A stretch of 24,374 nucleotides of DNA from Gammaproteobacteria bacterium (GCA_019634245.1 JAHQVR010000260.1:1-24374); one strand, 5' to 3'. Counted from the first letter of the stretch, positions 1 through 7,923 are shown. Made by a program: numbers and translations. Notes: generated from the letters alone by a model not told the origin.

Positions 1-101
1 ACCCTCGTTGCCCACAGGCCTGGGACAAATGCCGCCAAGATGTGCCTGAACCTAGAATGCTGGGGCGCAGTATTGTGACCTGCCATGGTTTCGAGGCGTA
101 A
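1..101 (+). CDS. Oligo/dipeptide ABC transporter ATP-binding protein, C-terminal fragment (5' end outside window)
   Basis: Reading frame 3 is open from the left edge to a TAA at 99-101 and encodes about 32 residues. It begins PRCPQAWDKC, continues with a proline/glutamate stretch, then reads GRSIVTCH shortly before the stop. This is the layout of the oligo_HPY tail found at the C-terminus of OppD/OppF/DppD/DppF-type ATPases (HPRCP-x5-C-x6-P ... G-x-x-V-x-C-H). These ATPases power uptake of peptides and related solutes by an inner-membrane ABC importer. The nucleotide-binding domain lies outside the window, so the substrate and the exact subunit cannot be named. The gene converges on the leftward Rieske gene. 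The match is short but each conserved position is in place. Confidence 0.72.
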   Translation, partial: PRCPQAWDKCRQDVPEPRMLGRSIVTCHGFEA

Positions 102-125
102 TGCTAAGTTCATTAGCGTAACGCC
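95..125. terminator. Long hairpin between convergent genes, possible terminator without U-tract
   Basis: Two 13-base arms (95-107 and 113-125) flank a 5-base loop. They pair with one mismatch and one G-U wobble. The hairpin overlaps the stop codon of the ABC ATPase and lies about 70 bp past the stop of the Rieske gene. Neither strand has a run of T after it, so it may act as a factor-assisted terminator or a 3'-end stabiliser. The rest of the gap (126-193) shows nothing else. Confidence 0.4.
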
Positions 126-193
126 AAAGCCAGATCAACACTTTAACAACGGCGCTATCTATTGGCGAGGTGGGAGTAGTGCAAGCTAGAGCT

Positions 194-1342
194 CTAACTA
201 AGATCTGCCCCCAGTGCATCGACAACCATTTCCTGAAAATGATGCACCGCATGCTCTGATAATTCACTTTTTTCGGAGTCTATGACGAAGCGGCCCTGGT
301 TGTAGCCTTTTGACTTTAAACCTCGCTGAACACTTTCACATAAGCTGATATCTTCGGGCTGAAGAACATCTTTTTGGTAGTCCATGGCATCTTTTAGTTG
401 TTTGCTTGGCTTGCCATCAGGCACAAACCAATCTTGGTACTCAATGGTGTTCTCAGGTCCATTCGGTATCATCTGAAGAATCGATAGGTTTGCCTCTCCA
501 GGGTAGGCCCAAATGGTTAAATTAGGCCATAAAAACCAACCAGCATAACCAAAATCCACATCGCCTTTTTCGAATTCAAAAGCACTACTGGCCGTGTTTT
601 TCACTGCATTGGATACATGACTTGAATAAATACCTTTTGCAACGGATCGATAGCTTTTCATGTCGACTAAATTAACAAAATCTTTGTGCGCAGTGTGGCA
701 GTGGTAGCATTCTAAAAAGTTATCGATCATTACCTTCCAATTGCTTTTTACGTGATACGTATCGCGCTGCGCGAAGGCGATCGAATCCACCGCTGGCACA
801 TAGTCTCGAATTTCCCTCTCTAACTCGCTGGCCTGCTCCCTCAGTGGCACTGCGTCCACATCAAGATTTATAAACACCATGCCACAAAACACTTCGGTTC
901 GAACAGGTTTCAATGCAAAGTCGCATTTTTTAAATCCGGGCATCCCGTCTGTGTTTCGAGCTCCCCTTAAACTGCCATCCAAATCGTAAGACCACGCATG
1001 ATAAGGGCAGACGATCACGGCTGCATTCCCATTGCCGGAGACCAGTTCGTGACCGCGATGTTGGCACACGTTGTAGTAGGCATTGAGTTTTCCTGTTGTG
1101 TCTCTGACAACGAATACGTTTTGATCATGAATACTGGTACTGAGGTAGTCGCCTGCTTTCGCCAGTTGACTGGCGTGTCCTGCATACCACCATTGCTGGT
1201 AAAAAATGTTGGCCTGTTCGGCGCTATATATTTCGCTGTCGAGATAAAATCGGGCGGGAATGGTAAAAGAATCGGCTGGATTTGCGCAGAAAGGGGCATC
1301 TTCCGCTTGGCGTGTAAGTACGGCTTCTTGCATCGTTACCAT
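194..1342 (-). CDS. Rieske [2Fe-2S] non-haem iron oxygenase, alpha subunit (GbcA/CntA/Stc2-like)
   Basis: A 382-residue protein, full length for ring-hydroxylating-type oxygenase alpha subunits. The Rieske cluster ligands are visible as C93-x-H95 and C112-x2-H115. The catalytic domain carries the NFLECYHCHTAH motif (residues 208-219), where H214 and H219 would hold the mononuclear iron; the acidic third ligand is probably in the later PEDISLCESVQRGL stretch. The ECYHC form is typical of the branch that demethylates quaternary amines (glycine betaine GbcA, carnitine CntA, stachydrine Stc2) rather than aromatic rings. N-demethylation or hydroxylation of a betaine-like compound is therefore inferred. 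No reductase partner is in the window. It is the last gene of a TetR-HIT-Rieske operon. ATG at 1342 is used; an ATG three codons later (1333) is an equally good start. Confidence 0.9.
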   Translation of the reverse strand: MVTMQEAVLTRQAEDAPFCANPADSFTIPARFYLDSEIYSAEQANIFYQQWWYAGHASQLAKAGDYLSTSIHDQNVFVVRDTTGKLNAYYNVCQHRGHELVSGNGNAAVIVCPYHAWSYDLDGSLRGARNTDGMPGFKKCDFALKPVRTEVFCGMVFINLDVDAVPLREQASELEREIRDYVPAVDSIAFAQRDTYHVKSNWKVMIDNFLECYHCHTAHKDFVNLVDMKSYRSVAKGIYSSHVSNAVKNTASSAFEFEKGDVDFGYAGWFLWPNLTIWAYPGEANLSILQMIPNGPENTIEYQDWFVPDGKPSKQLKDAMDYQKDVLQPEDISLCESVQRGLKSKGYNQGRFVIDSEKSELSEHAVHHFQEMVVDALGADLS

Positions 1343-1389
1343 TCTCAGGCTGTTGATAGGTGATTGTGGAATCGCTCAGCTAATTCTAA

Positions 1390-1818
1390 TCAAGCGTTAC
1401 TGGCCTCGTCCAACAATCCTTGTAACGATCCCAGCTTCGTCAATATTTGGTGCAGCTCTGGTTCAGTGTAGGGCTGTGATTCACCCACTCCCCAAACAGG
1501 TGCAGGCCAAGAGAAATCTGCCCGATGGCGAGCCACGATATGTACATGTAGCTGAGAAACAATATTTCCAATGGCGGCAACGTTGAGTTTGTCTGCGTTA
1601 ACCCTGTTCATCAAGTGATAACCCAGCAACTGGGTTGCTCGATTTAGAGCCCGGTGCTGCGCATCGTTCAATTCAAACAGTTCAGTGATGTTTGGCACCT
1701 TCGGAATCAGAACCAACCAGGGGTACCGAGCATCGTTCATTAGATTAAGAACAAAACCTGCATTCTCAGCGATACAAATTCCGTCTTTTTCCAGACGTGC
1801 ATCAAGCACAAAGCTCAC
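1390..1818 (-). CDS. HIT-family nucleotide hydrolase/transferase
   Basis: A 142-residue protein with the histidine-triad signature near its C-terminus: QLHVHIVARH, residues 89-98. In the family pattern H-x-H-x-H-x-x, the first histidine is replaced by Q89, while H91 (the expected nucleophile) and H93 remain. This substitution is common in one bacterial branch of HIT hydrolases. Family members cleave dinucleoside polyphosphates or nucleoside phosphoramidates; the substrate here is unknown. The start is GTG at 1816-1818, with a GGAG ten bases upstream overlapping the end of the TetR gene. The gap to that gene is only 7 bp, so the two are co-transcribed and probably translationally linked. Confidence 0.88.
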   Translation of the reverse strand: MSFVLDARLEKDGICIAENAGFVLNLMNDARYPWLVLIPKVPNITELFELNDAQHRALNRATQLLGYHLMNRVNADKLNVAAIGNIVSQLHVHIVARHRADFSWPAPVWGVGESQPYTEPELHQILTKLGSLQGLLDEASNA

Positions 1819-1825
1819 AATGTCT

Positions 1826-2443
1826 CTACTCCATTGGGGGGTGTTGAAACGCGGGAGCCAAGGCTTCGATCATTTGGCGAGCTTTTTTCATTTTTTCGGC
1901 TCGAGTGTCGTGCTTTCCAATTGGCCCATCGACAAACAAATTAGCTAAACCGTGAACAGAAGACCAAGCCAGTAACTCGGCGGCACTGAAACTGTCTGGG
2001 TCATGGTCTTCCAAGGTATTGGCGAATCCACCTCTGAGATGATCACCCAGTGCATTAGCGGCTTCGGTGTAACTCTCATCATTGGTGTATATCGTATCCT
2101 CGCGCCACATCGCTCTAAAGAACGCGGGTTTATCGAGCGCAAATTGAATATAGGCCAATCCAACAGCGGTAAACGGATTGGTTTGTTGTTCTTCAGCTTT
2201 GAGTTTGGCCGCAGCCATTTGGTCGGACAACTGGTGCAACGCGCGGGTCGCGAAGGCCGTGAGCAGTGCTCGCTTATCCGTATAGTGGCGAAAGGCGGAC
2301 GAGGGCGATACACCGACCAATTTTGCGCAGCCTCTCAAAGTGACTGCTTCCAGCCCAAATTTGCTCGCTATTTCATCAACAGCAGCTAAGAGCGACTCGG
2401 CTAGATCGCCGTGGTGGTAGGACTTTTTGTCTTTCTTTTTCAC
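1826..2443 (-). CDS. TetR-family transcriptional regulator (YHHGDL / WHG-domain type)
   Basis: An N-terminal helix-turn-helix follows the hallmark YHHGDL motif (TLRGCAKLVGVSPSSAFRHY, about residues 35-54 from this start). The C-terminal half contains WSSVHGLANL, the WHG signature of a TetR ligand-binding subgroup. I chose GTG at 2441-2443 because a G-rich Shine-Dalgarno (GGGGGA) lies 7 bases upstream, giving 205 residues. The frame extends to a TTG at 2474-2476, which has no good RBS and sits inside a 7+1+7 palindrome (2471-2485). The regulator heads the HIT-Rieske operon and is divergent from the DUF2852 gene. The shared intergenic region holds palindromes fitting a TetR operator, so it probably represses DUF2852 and itself. 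Confidence 0.88.
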   Translation of the reverse strand: MKKKDKKSYHHGDLAESLLAAVDEIASKFGLEAVTLRGCAKLVGVSPSSAFRHYTDKRALLTAFATRALHQLSDQMAAAKLKAEEQQTNPFTAVGLAYIQFALDKPAFFRAMWREDTIYTNDESYTEAANALGDHLRGGFANTLEDHDPDSFSAAELLAWSSVHGLANLFVDGPIGKHDTRAEKMKKARQMIEALAPAFQHPPME

Positions 2444-2489
2444 CTCAAAATCCCCCAATGTGCCGTGTTTGAGCAAATTTTGCTCGATT

Positions 2490-2507
2490 AATGTTTACAT
2501 TGTTCAC
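2490..2507. promoter_or_regulatory. Possible second TetR operator (autoregulatory)
   Basis: A perfect palindrome, AATGT-TT-ACATT (2490-2501), overlaps GTTCAC (2502-2507), the reverse complement of the GTGAAC half-site in the stronger operator at 2556-2576. It lies about 50 bp upstream of the GTG start of the TetR gene, where a repressor would block its own promoter. The match is partial and the assignment is inferred. Confidence 0.3.
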
Positions 2508-2525
2508 TTTTTTCGTCCATTTGTC

Positions 2526-2554
2526 TTGAAAACTGTAGGCAGATTCAGTATATT
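2526..2554 (+). promoter_or_regulatory. Sigma70-type promoter for the DUF2852 gene
   Basis: TTGAAA (2526-2531) and TATATT (2549-2554) are separated by exactly 17 bp, each one mismatch from consensus. Transcription would start near 2561, leaving a leader of about 95 nt before the ATG at 2656. The start site falls inside the palindromic operator 2556-2576. Confidence 0.6.
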
Positions 2555-2555
2555 C

Positions 2556-2576
2556 AATGTGAACGGTGTTCGCATT
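2556..2576. promoter_or_regulatory. Palindromic TetR-type operator over the DUF2852 start site
   Basis: Two 9-base arms, AATGTGAAC and GTTCGCATT, flank GGT and are complementary at 8 of 9 positions. The core TGAAC-n3-GTTC has the form I associate with operators of YHHGDL/WHG TetR proteins. It begins one base after the -10 box of the DUF2852 promoter, so binding would block initiation directly. The divergent TetR is the obvious ligand, by inference. Confidence 0.5.
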
Positions 2577-2655
2577 AGTCAATAACTGAAGCAAAAGCCC
2601 AAATTTTGAACACCGCAACGGGAATCGCTTCGATAGGTAAACAAGGGGAATACAT

Positions 2656-3093
2656 ATGTGTTCGGTACGCTCAGCAGGCAGTCAATCCCACCGAGAGTCT
2701 TGGGGTGGTTGTGGAGGACGCTTAACCAGTCGGGCAAATTGGTCTGGAATCAACATCGCGGCGATGGTCGTGGGGTTTGTATTTTTCTGGCCCATGGGAC
2801 TATTCGTCCTGTATTGGATCTTAACCGGTCGCGATGCGCGGGATATCCCGGCGGCGGCCAAGGAAAAGTGGACAAGTATGTTTGGACAAAGAGGTAAAAC
2901 AGGCGCTGATATTGATAACGTGGTATTCCATGACTATCAGCAAACTCAGTATGATCGAATCCGTGAAATTAAAGATGAGATTAAGGAGCGAGCTCAGCGC
3001 TTTGCCGATTTCCGACGTGACGCAAAACGCCGGGCCGATCAAGAGGAGTTCAATCAGTTTATGGCATCAAGTCCGATACGTGCCAGCGAATAA
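2656..3093 (+). CDS. DUF2852 family membrane protein
   Basis: A 145-residue protein of unknown function. After a glycine/serine-rich N-terminus of about 28 residues comes NWSGINIAAMVVGFVFFWP, then GLFVLYW and a charged patch. This is the conserved core of the DUF2852 family: a single hydrophobic segment (about residues 29-53) with its C-terminal part presumably in the cytoplasm. The C-terminal 60 residues are strongly charged and helical, rich in Lys/Arg/Glu, and likely form a coiled coil. The ATG at 2656 has an AAGGGG Shine-Dalgarno at a normal distance. The gene stands alone between its own promoter and a terminator and is probably controlled by the divergent TetR. A stress or membrane role is possible, but nothing here proves it. 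Confidence 0.8.
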   Translation: MCSVRSAGSQSHRESWGGCGGRLTSRANWSGINIAAMVVGFVFFWPMGLFVLYWILTGRDARDIPAAAKEKWTSMFGQRGKTGADIDNVVFHDYQQTQYDRIREIKDEIKERAQRFADFRRDAKRRADQEEFNQFMASSPIRASE

Positions 3094-3105
3094 CACCTCG
3101 ACATT

Positions 3106-3147
3106 CCCGAGTCTGGCCACACGTTGTGGCAAGGCTCGGGTATTTTT
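3106..3147 (+). terminator. Intrinsic terminator after the DUF2852 gene
   Basis: The outer stem CCCGAG/CTCGGG (3106-3111, 3135-3140) encloses an inner stem GCCAC/GTGGC (3116-3120, 3126-3130) and is followed by TATTTTTG. It lies 13 bp after the DUF2852 stop and separates that gene from the SDR gene. Confidence 0.75.
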
Positions 3148-3294
3148 GTAACCGGTTATCCACGTTGTGATGATCGCTAACAACTGCTAAGGCAAATAAG
3201 TTCTCGACCGCATACCTTTTCCGGTAACTACCTTCCCTATATTGCTAGCCCCGTACTACTATGGAGGGCGGTCACATTGGGATAGGTCAAAGCT

Positions 3295-4053
3295 ATGTCG
3301 AGCTCCGCATCAAAAAGTTTGCTGGTTACTGGAGGCAGCCGAGGAATCGGTGCAGCAGTAGCGACACTGGCTGCCCAACGTGGGTACCAGGTTGCGTTGA
3401 ACTACCATACTCAATCGAACGCCGCGCAAGCCGTTTGCGATCAAATAACACAGGCCGGTGGGCACGCCATCGCAATTCAGGCTGATGTCAGTCAAGCTCA
3501 GCAGGTTGATCGTCTTTTCAGCCAGGCAGAAGAGGCCTTTGGCCGATTGGATGTGTTAGTGAACAATGCGGCTGTATTGGATCGTTCTATACCGGTGGCT
3601 GATATGACGGCCGATAGAATTAATCGAATTCTTGAAACCAACGTTACCGGTACACTGCTGTGCTCTGCTAAAGCCGTTCGCCGAATGTCGACCATACATG
3701 GTGGCCGGGGTGGTTGCATTGTTAACGTTTCATCTGTAGCCGCTCTTCACGGCTCACCCTTCGAGTATGTTGATTATGCAGCGAGTAAAGGTGCAATTGA
3801 TTCGGCTACCGTGGGACTTGCAAAAGAAGTGGTAGAGCAAGGAATTCGTGTTAATGCTGTAAGGCCAGGCATCATCGACACCGATATTCATGCCAGCGGT
3901 GGAGAACCTGATCGTGTTGAGCGAATTGCGCCCACAGTGCCAATGAAGCGAGCAGGGCAACCCCTTGAGGTGGCCTATGCGATTCTATGGTTAGCCTCAT
4001 CAGAGGCCAGCTACGTCACTGGCTCTTTTATCAATGTGACCGGTGGACGCTGA
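3295..4053 (+). CDS. Short-chain dehydrogenase/reductase (classical SDR, YgfF-like)
   Basis: A 252-residue classical SDR with a Rossmann fold. The cofactor-binding TGGSRGIG is at residues 12-19, the NNAA structural motif at 90-93 and a conserved Asn near 116. The catalytic residues are Ser146/147, Tyr161 and Lys165 (YAASK), followed by PG at 191-192. The family uses NAD(P)H to interconvert alcohols and carbonyl groups; the substrate cannot be read from the sequence. The early part resembles 3-oxoacyl-ACP reductase and sugar-dehydrogenase relatives such as YgfF. The ATG at 3295 has AGG nine bases upstream. The gene follows a terminator and precedes the histidine kinase by 190 bp, so it appears to be its own unit. 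Confidence 0.9.
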   Translation: MSSSASKSLLVTGGSRGIGAAVATLAAQRGYQVALNYHTQSNAAQAVCDQITQAGGHAIAIQADVSQAQQVDRLFSQAEEAFGRLDVLVNNAAVLDRSIPVADMTADRINRILETNVTGTLLCSAKAVRRMSTIHGGRGGCIVNVSSVAALHGSPFEYVDYAASKGAIDSATVGLAKEVVEQGIRVNAVRPGIIDTDIHASGGEPDRVERIAPTVPMKRAGQPLEVAYAILWLASSEASYVTGSFINVTGGR

Positions 4054-4178
4054 AACGCCATAGCTGGTCTATTAATCCAATGGTATCCATGGCAACTGGA
4101 AGATCTGCGTGCGTTAGGGAGAATTACGGGTCGACTCGACAGTCCCAGTCCCTGTTTCATTCTCGGGCGACGTGAAAA

Positions 4179-4208
4179 TTGTATTTGTTGAGAGCCTTCA
4201 GGTATATT
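4179..4208 (+). promoter_or_regulatory. Possible sigma70 promoter for the hybrid histidine kinase
   Basis: TTGTAT (4179-4184) and TATATT (4203-4208) are 18 bp apart. Transcription would begin near 4215, leaving a leader of about 30 nt before the TTG start. The placement fits, but the -35 box is weak. Confidence 0.35.
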
Positions 4209-4243
4209 GAAACTTAACTTTTGGCTAGGATCGGCACCCCACT

Positions 4244-6196
4244 TTGGACTCTCGTGATCTCATCATTGGTGTATTCAAAGCTGGCTGCCCTGACGTCATC
4301 AACAGGAAAGTGGGTGGCTGCATCGTTGAAACGCTTGACGATTCGTTAACTGACGTAGATTGTCTTGTAGCCGACGTTCGCAGCGATACCTCCCAAACCA
4401 TCAATGAGTTGATTCTCGCGGAACTTAAAATTCCGGTGATCGCATTGGTGTCCGTCAACCAAGATTTCTTTTCTGACTTTCCTTGTGGTTTTCGTTTTGC
4501 CGATTTTGTTACTGACACCGACATTGGAACGAACTTATTTCACTATCGAGTGCAACAAGCTGTTCGAACCTACACCCAACCCTTGTCGTTAGAAAACACC
4601 CAACATCCGCTTTATTCAGTGATTCAGGAGTTGGTCAATCACACATCTGACTGGATCTTTTTAAAGGATCTCGACCACCGATTTCTCGCCGTTGGCGAAA
4701 AGTATGCAAAGGTGGCGAATACTGCAATATCTCATTTGTTGGGAAAAAATGATCTCGAAGCGGGTAGTACAGAGGCGCAAGTTCTGGGTGATCCGAGCGA
4801 TGGATGGCCTGGTTTTTGGCCACAGGATGATGCTGTGACTGGGTCCGGAGAGATTGCTATCGAGGACAATCCATCCTGGGATATGTTTTCAGGTACGCCT
4901 CGGTATTTACGAACTACCCGTGTGCCTCTGAAAAATCCAAAAGGTGAGGTCTATGGCCTATTGGTTTGTTCTGCGGACATCACTGAACAAAATCAACATG
5001 AAATGATGCTGGTGGAACGCACGGATATGCTCTCCAGAGTCACTGAAGAAAAACAAATTGCGGAAAAAAACAAAGCAATCGCTGAAGAGGCTGTTGCAGC
5101 AAAGAATAAATTTTTGGCGGCGGCTAGTCACGATTTGCGACAGCCATTGCATGCCATTGGATTGTTTTTGGATATCCTAGAATCGCGCATTCGAGGGAGT
5201 GATGAAGAGCAACTGGTTGCACAGATAAAAACATCTTGTAGTGCATTGAATAACTTGTTTAACGGTTGTCTGGATATTTCGCGATTGGACGCAGGCGTTA
5301 TCGAGAAGGAATGCCAAGACTTTGGTGCGAAACTGCTGTTCGATGAGTTGGAGGAAGAATTTTCCCAACAGGCTCATGAGCGCTCCTTAACTTACATCCA
5401 GCAAGTGGATGATTCCATACTTTATTCTGATTCTATGTTGTTGGGACGAATCACTAGAAACCTTGTGATCAATGCGCTACAGAATACCGAAAGCGGCAGT
5501 GTGACGTTAGCTTGCTCCGGGCGTAATGATCGAATTGAAATTGCCGTGACAGATACGGGCTCTGGGATACCTGAGGCAGAGAGAGTTCGTATATTTAATG
5601 AGTTTCATCAGGTTGAATCCGATAGACATAAGCAGGGTAAAGGGCTGGGTTTAGGTTTGGCAATAGTGAAACGTTTATGTGAATTGTTGGATATTCAAAT
5701 CTCAGTGGATTCCACAGTAGGCAAAGGCTCAACCTTTACGCTCAGTGTGCCAGCGGGTAGCCCAGAACATATCGAAATCGACACAACAGTAGATCGACGT
5801 ACAGAAATTTCGCGTAGCTGCATCCTCGTGATTGACGATGATCCTATTATCAGAACGGGCATGAAATCTTTGTTTCTGGCGCAGGGGTGTACCACCTGGT
5901 CGGCAGCAGATGCCGACACCGCGTTAAACTTGATAAGAAACTCGTCGGTGGTTCCAGATGTTCTGGTTGTCGATTATCAATTGGGGGATGGCAGTACCGG
6001 AATCACTGCGGTGGACCAAATTCGGGAACAATTGAATTGCAATATCCCAGCGGTGTTGGTAACAGGTGACACGTCACCGGAAAGTGTAAAAAGCGCGCTG
6101 GCTCGTCAGCTTCCCATATTGCACAAACCGGTAAGTCCAGATGTGCTGCTGACGGCTGTGGCGGAAGCCATCGGAACCGTCAGCCTGCACCATTAG
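4244..6196 (+). CDS. Hybrid sensor histidine kinase (receiver-like, PAS, HisKA, HATPase, receiver)
   Basis: 650 residues with no evident membrane segment, so probably a cytoplasmic sensor. Residues 5-108 look like a degenerate receiver (LVADVR about 41-46, IPVIALV 63-69) without the acidic pair. Residues 122-248 form a PAS domain, followed by a coiled coil (250-288). HisKA holds the phosphorylated H296 in ASHDLRQPLH. HATPase has N410 in its N-box, DTGSG (437-441) and GKGLGLGLA (465-473). The C-terminal receiver has D531-D533, phospho-acceptor D577, T607 and K628. The ASHDLRQPLHAIGLFLD form and C-terminal receiver resemble NahK/ErcS-type hybrid kinases, which pass phosphate to separate Hpt or regulator partners; none is in the window. 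The only usable start near the in-frame stop is TTG at 4244, with a poorly placed AGGA. Its stop lies 1 bp from that of the convergent GH16 gene. Confidence 0.9.
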   Translation: MDSRDLIIGVFKAGCPDVINRKVGGCIVETLDDSLTDVDCLVADVRSDTSQTINELILAELKIPVIALVSVNQDFFSDFPCGFRFADFVTDTDIGTNLFHYRVQQAVRTYTQPLSLENTQHPLYSVIQELVNHTSDWIFLKDLDHRFLAVGEKYAKVANTAISHLLGKNDLEAGSTEAQVLGDPSDGWPGFWPQDDAVTGSGEIAIEDNPSWDMFSGTPRYLRTTRVPLKNPKGEVYGLLVCSADITEQNQHEMMLVERTDMLSRVTEEKQIAEKNKAIAEEAVAAKNKFLAAASHDLRQPLHAIGLFLDILESRIRGSDEEQLVAQIKTSCSALNNLFNGCLDISRLDAGVIEKECQDFGAKLLFDELEEEFSQQAHERSLTYIQQVDDSILYSDSMLLGRITRNLVINALQNTESGSVTLACSGRNDRIEIAVTDTGSGIPEAERVRIFNEFHQVESDRHKQGKGLGLGLAIVKRLCELLDIQISVDSTVGKGSTFTLSVPAGSPEHIEIDTTVDRRTEISRSCILVIDDDPIIRTGMKSLFLAQGCTTWSAADADTALNLIRNSSVVPDVLVVDYQLGDGSTGITAVDQIREQLNCNIPAVLVTGDTSPESVKSALARQLPILHKPVSPDVLLTAVAEAIGTVSLHH

Positions 6197-6197
6197 A

Positions 6198-7871
6198 TCA
6201 ATTGCGTTGCCAAGCGCGAATATAATCGATTTCAAATGTGGCCGGCAGAGAGGCAGGGGTGGGTGAGCCTATCCATTCGCTGCCGATTACGAGTTGTGCA
6301 ATGATATTCATAGGCTCATCAGATACTCTGGGCCCGACAACTCGGCGAACTTCAGCTCCGTCGATGTACCACACCATTAAACCGGGCTCCCAAAGTACGC
6401 TGTAGTTGTGATACCCGGCGCTGAGGGTAATCCCAGTGTTTGTTTCCATCGTTGGGGAGGAGTGGTTTTCTCCGCTGGCCCATCGAGCTCGGTTGCTATC
6501 GAAGTAGTGGTAGGTTTGGTAAGCCTTGTCTGGGCGAGAACCTATGTATTCCACGATGTCGATTTCAGGTTTGTTGTCATCGAAATACTGATTGAACAAA
6601 TAAAATGTAGACAGTAAACCCTCACCTCCAGCGACTCGAGCACTCATTTCGACATACCCATAGGTCATTTCGAAATAATCTGCTGTTGTGATAACGCCGG
6701 ATAGATAGGGCTGATTGTTGGCATCCGACAATAATTCGGAAGGGGTTTCTATACCGGTAATCTGCAAAGTTTCTCCGGTGAATACGAACGGATCGTAGCT
6801 AGGCGGTGAACTTCCAAAAATGTTGACAAAATACTGCAATTCACCATTGATGATTCTATCGGGCCCCCAAGGCAACGCTGTTTTCCAGGAACTTCGATCC
6901 AAGCCATCGCCATCGAATTCGTCCTCGAACACAATGGAATAGTCGGTCAGGTCCGCACCACCACTTTGTGGCTGTACTAATTGGATAACTAAAGGCTCAG
7001 AAGGGCCTGATCGCATACCCTCATTATCCACGGCAACGACGGTGTATTCGTACGCACCTGCTGCCGCTGGTTGGGTGTCCCGACAACCCGGATAGCGTGT
7101 GTAGTTACAGTCAATATAGGAGGTGGTTAACCAATACCGGTAGTCGAATTCGTAGTTTGTATCCCCACGCACAGTGAACAACAGAGAGCCATCTCTGTAA
7201 ATCTCATAGGCTTCAACTGATTGATCATCGGCTGATGGGCTCCAAGTAAATTCCACCCAATTGTCGCTGGTGAGTAGAGCCGTCAGGCCTGCTGGGCTCG
7301 ATGGTGGGCCTGCGCCACGAGATTCGTCTCTTATGAATGGCCCTTGGAGAGAGGCTGTTTCCGTAGCGGTTGGACTATCGTCATCGCCGCCGGAAAGGTC
7401 GACCCCATTACTTGGCGGAGAAGATCCATCAGTACCAGCTTCGCCCGTTGTACTGCCAGCATCAGAGTCGCCCGCAGAGGAACCGCCGGCGTCGGTTGAG
7501 GAGCCATCACTACCATCCGTTGTACCATTGGAATCAGTGTTGCCATCCAAGGCACCATCAGATCCATCGGAGTCGCCAACGCTGGTTGCACCTGAATCGC
7601 TTTCACCACCGGTAGTACTATCTGCGCCATCGGCATTATCACTAGTCGTGCTGCCCTCGGTAGTAGGCTCACCTACATCTGTGCTACCCCCAGTGGTTGA
7701 AGAGCCGCCATCGGTAGTAGAGGTGCCACTGGTAGAGGTGCCACTTTCGTTTTCAGGTGACACCGCGCCACCATTGGTGTTGCTATCACTGCAGGCAGTG
7801 ACGGCTAATAACAGGGCAATAAAAAAGCCGGTGCGACCGGCTTGTAGTGCTGAAATCATATCCGTGCTCAT
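6198..7871 (-). CDS. Secreted GH16 glycoside hydrolase lipoprotein with FN3-like domain
   Basis: A 557-residue protein. A lipoprotein signal peptide ends in the lipobox VTAC (lipidated C27, followed by Ser, which favours the outer membrane). Residues 30-175 are a Ser/Thr/Gly/Asp-rich tether. Residues 187-298 form a fibronectin-III-like domain. The GH16 domain runs from about 310 to 557, with the catalytic signature EIDIVE (E436 nucleophile, D438, E441 acid/base) in the E-x-D-x-x-E form of bacterial laminarinases and agarases. GH16 enzymes cut beta-1,3/1,4-glucans or galactans with retention of configuration; the polymer used here is not certain. It lies downstream of the MSHA pilin gene on the same strand but has its own promoter. 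It may digest a surface or algal glycan the pilus binds, which is inference only. Confidence 0.92.
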   Translation of the reverse strand: MSTDMISALQAGRTGFFIALLLAVTACSDSNTNGGAVSPENESGTSTSGTSTTDGGSSTTGGSTDVGEPTTEGSTTSDNADGADSTTGGESDSGATSVGDSDGSDGALDGNTDSNGTTDGSDGSSTDAGGSSAGDSDAGSTTGEAGTDGSSPPSNGVDLSGGDDDSPTATETASLQGPFIRDESRGAGPPSSPAGLTALLTSDNWVEFTWSPSADDQSVEAYEIYRDGSLLFTVRGDTNYEFDYRYWLTTSYIDCNYTRYPGCRDTQPAAAGAYEYTVVAVDNEGMRSGPSEPLVIQLVQPQSGGADLTDYSIVFEDEFDGDGLDRSSWKTALPWGPDRIINGELQYFVNIFGSSPPSYDPFVFTGETLQITGIETPSELLSDANNQPYLSGVITTADYFEMTYGYVEMSARVAGGEGLLSTFYLFNQYFDDNKPEIDIVEYIGSRPDKAYQTYHYFDSNRARWASGENHSSPTMETNTGITLSAGYHNYSVLWEPGLMVWYIDGAEVRRVVGPRVSDEPMNIIAQLVIGSEWIGSPTPASLPATFEIDYIRAWQRN

Positions 7872-7894
7872 TCATCAAGATGCTTTGTAATCGT

Positions 7895-7923
7895 ATTGTG
7901 CGTCCCGTGAACCGAGGTGTCAA
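7895..7923 (-). promoter_or_regulatory. Sigma70-type promoter for the GH16 gene
   Basis: On the minus strand a perfect -35 TTGACA (complement of 7918-7923) and a -10 CACAAT (complement of 7895-7900) are separated by 17 bp. The start site would fall near 7888, giving a short leader of about 17 nt. The gene can therefore be expressed independently of the MSHA genes. Confidence 0.5.

Noticed and set aside
52..267. A 71-codon minus-strand frame at the left edge
   Set aside because: It overlaps the end of the Rieske gene and the oligo_HPY tail in another frame and has no recognisable motif.
7261..7890. A 209-codon plus-strand open frame rich in Pro/Ser/Val opposite the GH16 gene
   Set aside because: It is the antisense of the Ser/Thr/Gly/Asp tether; repetitive low-complexity codons leave the complementary frame open. 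The sense frame has a signal peptide and catalytic domain.
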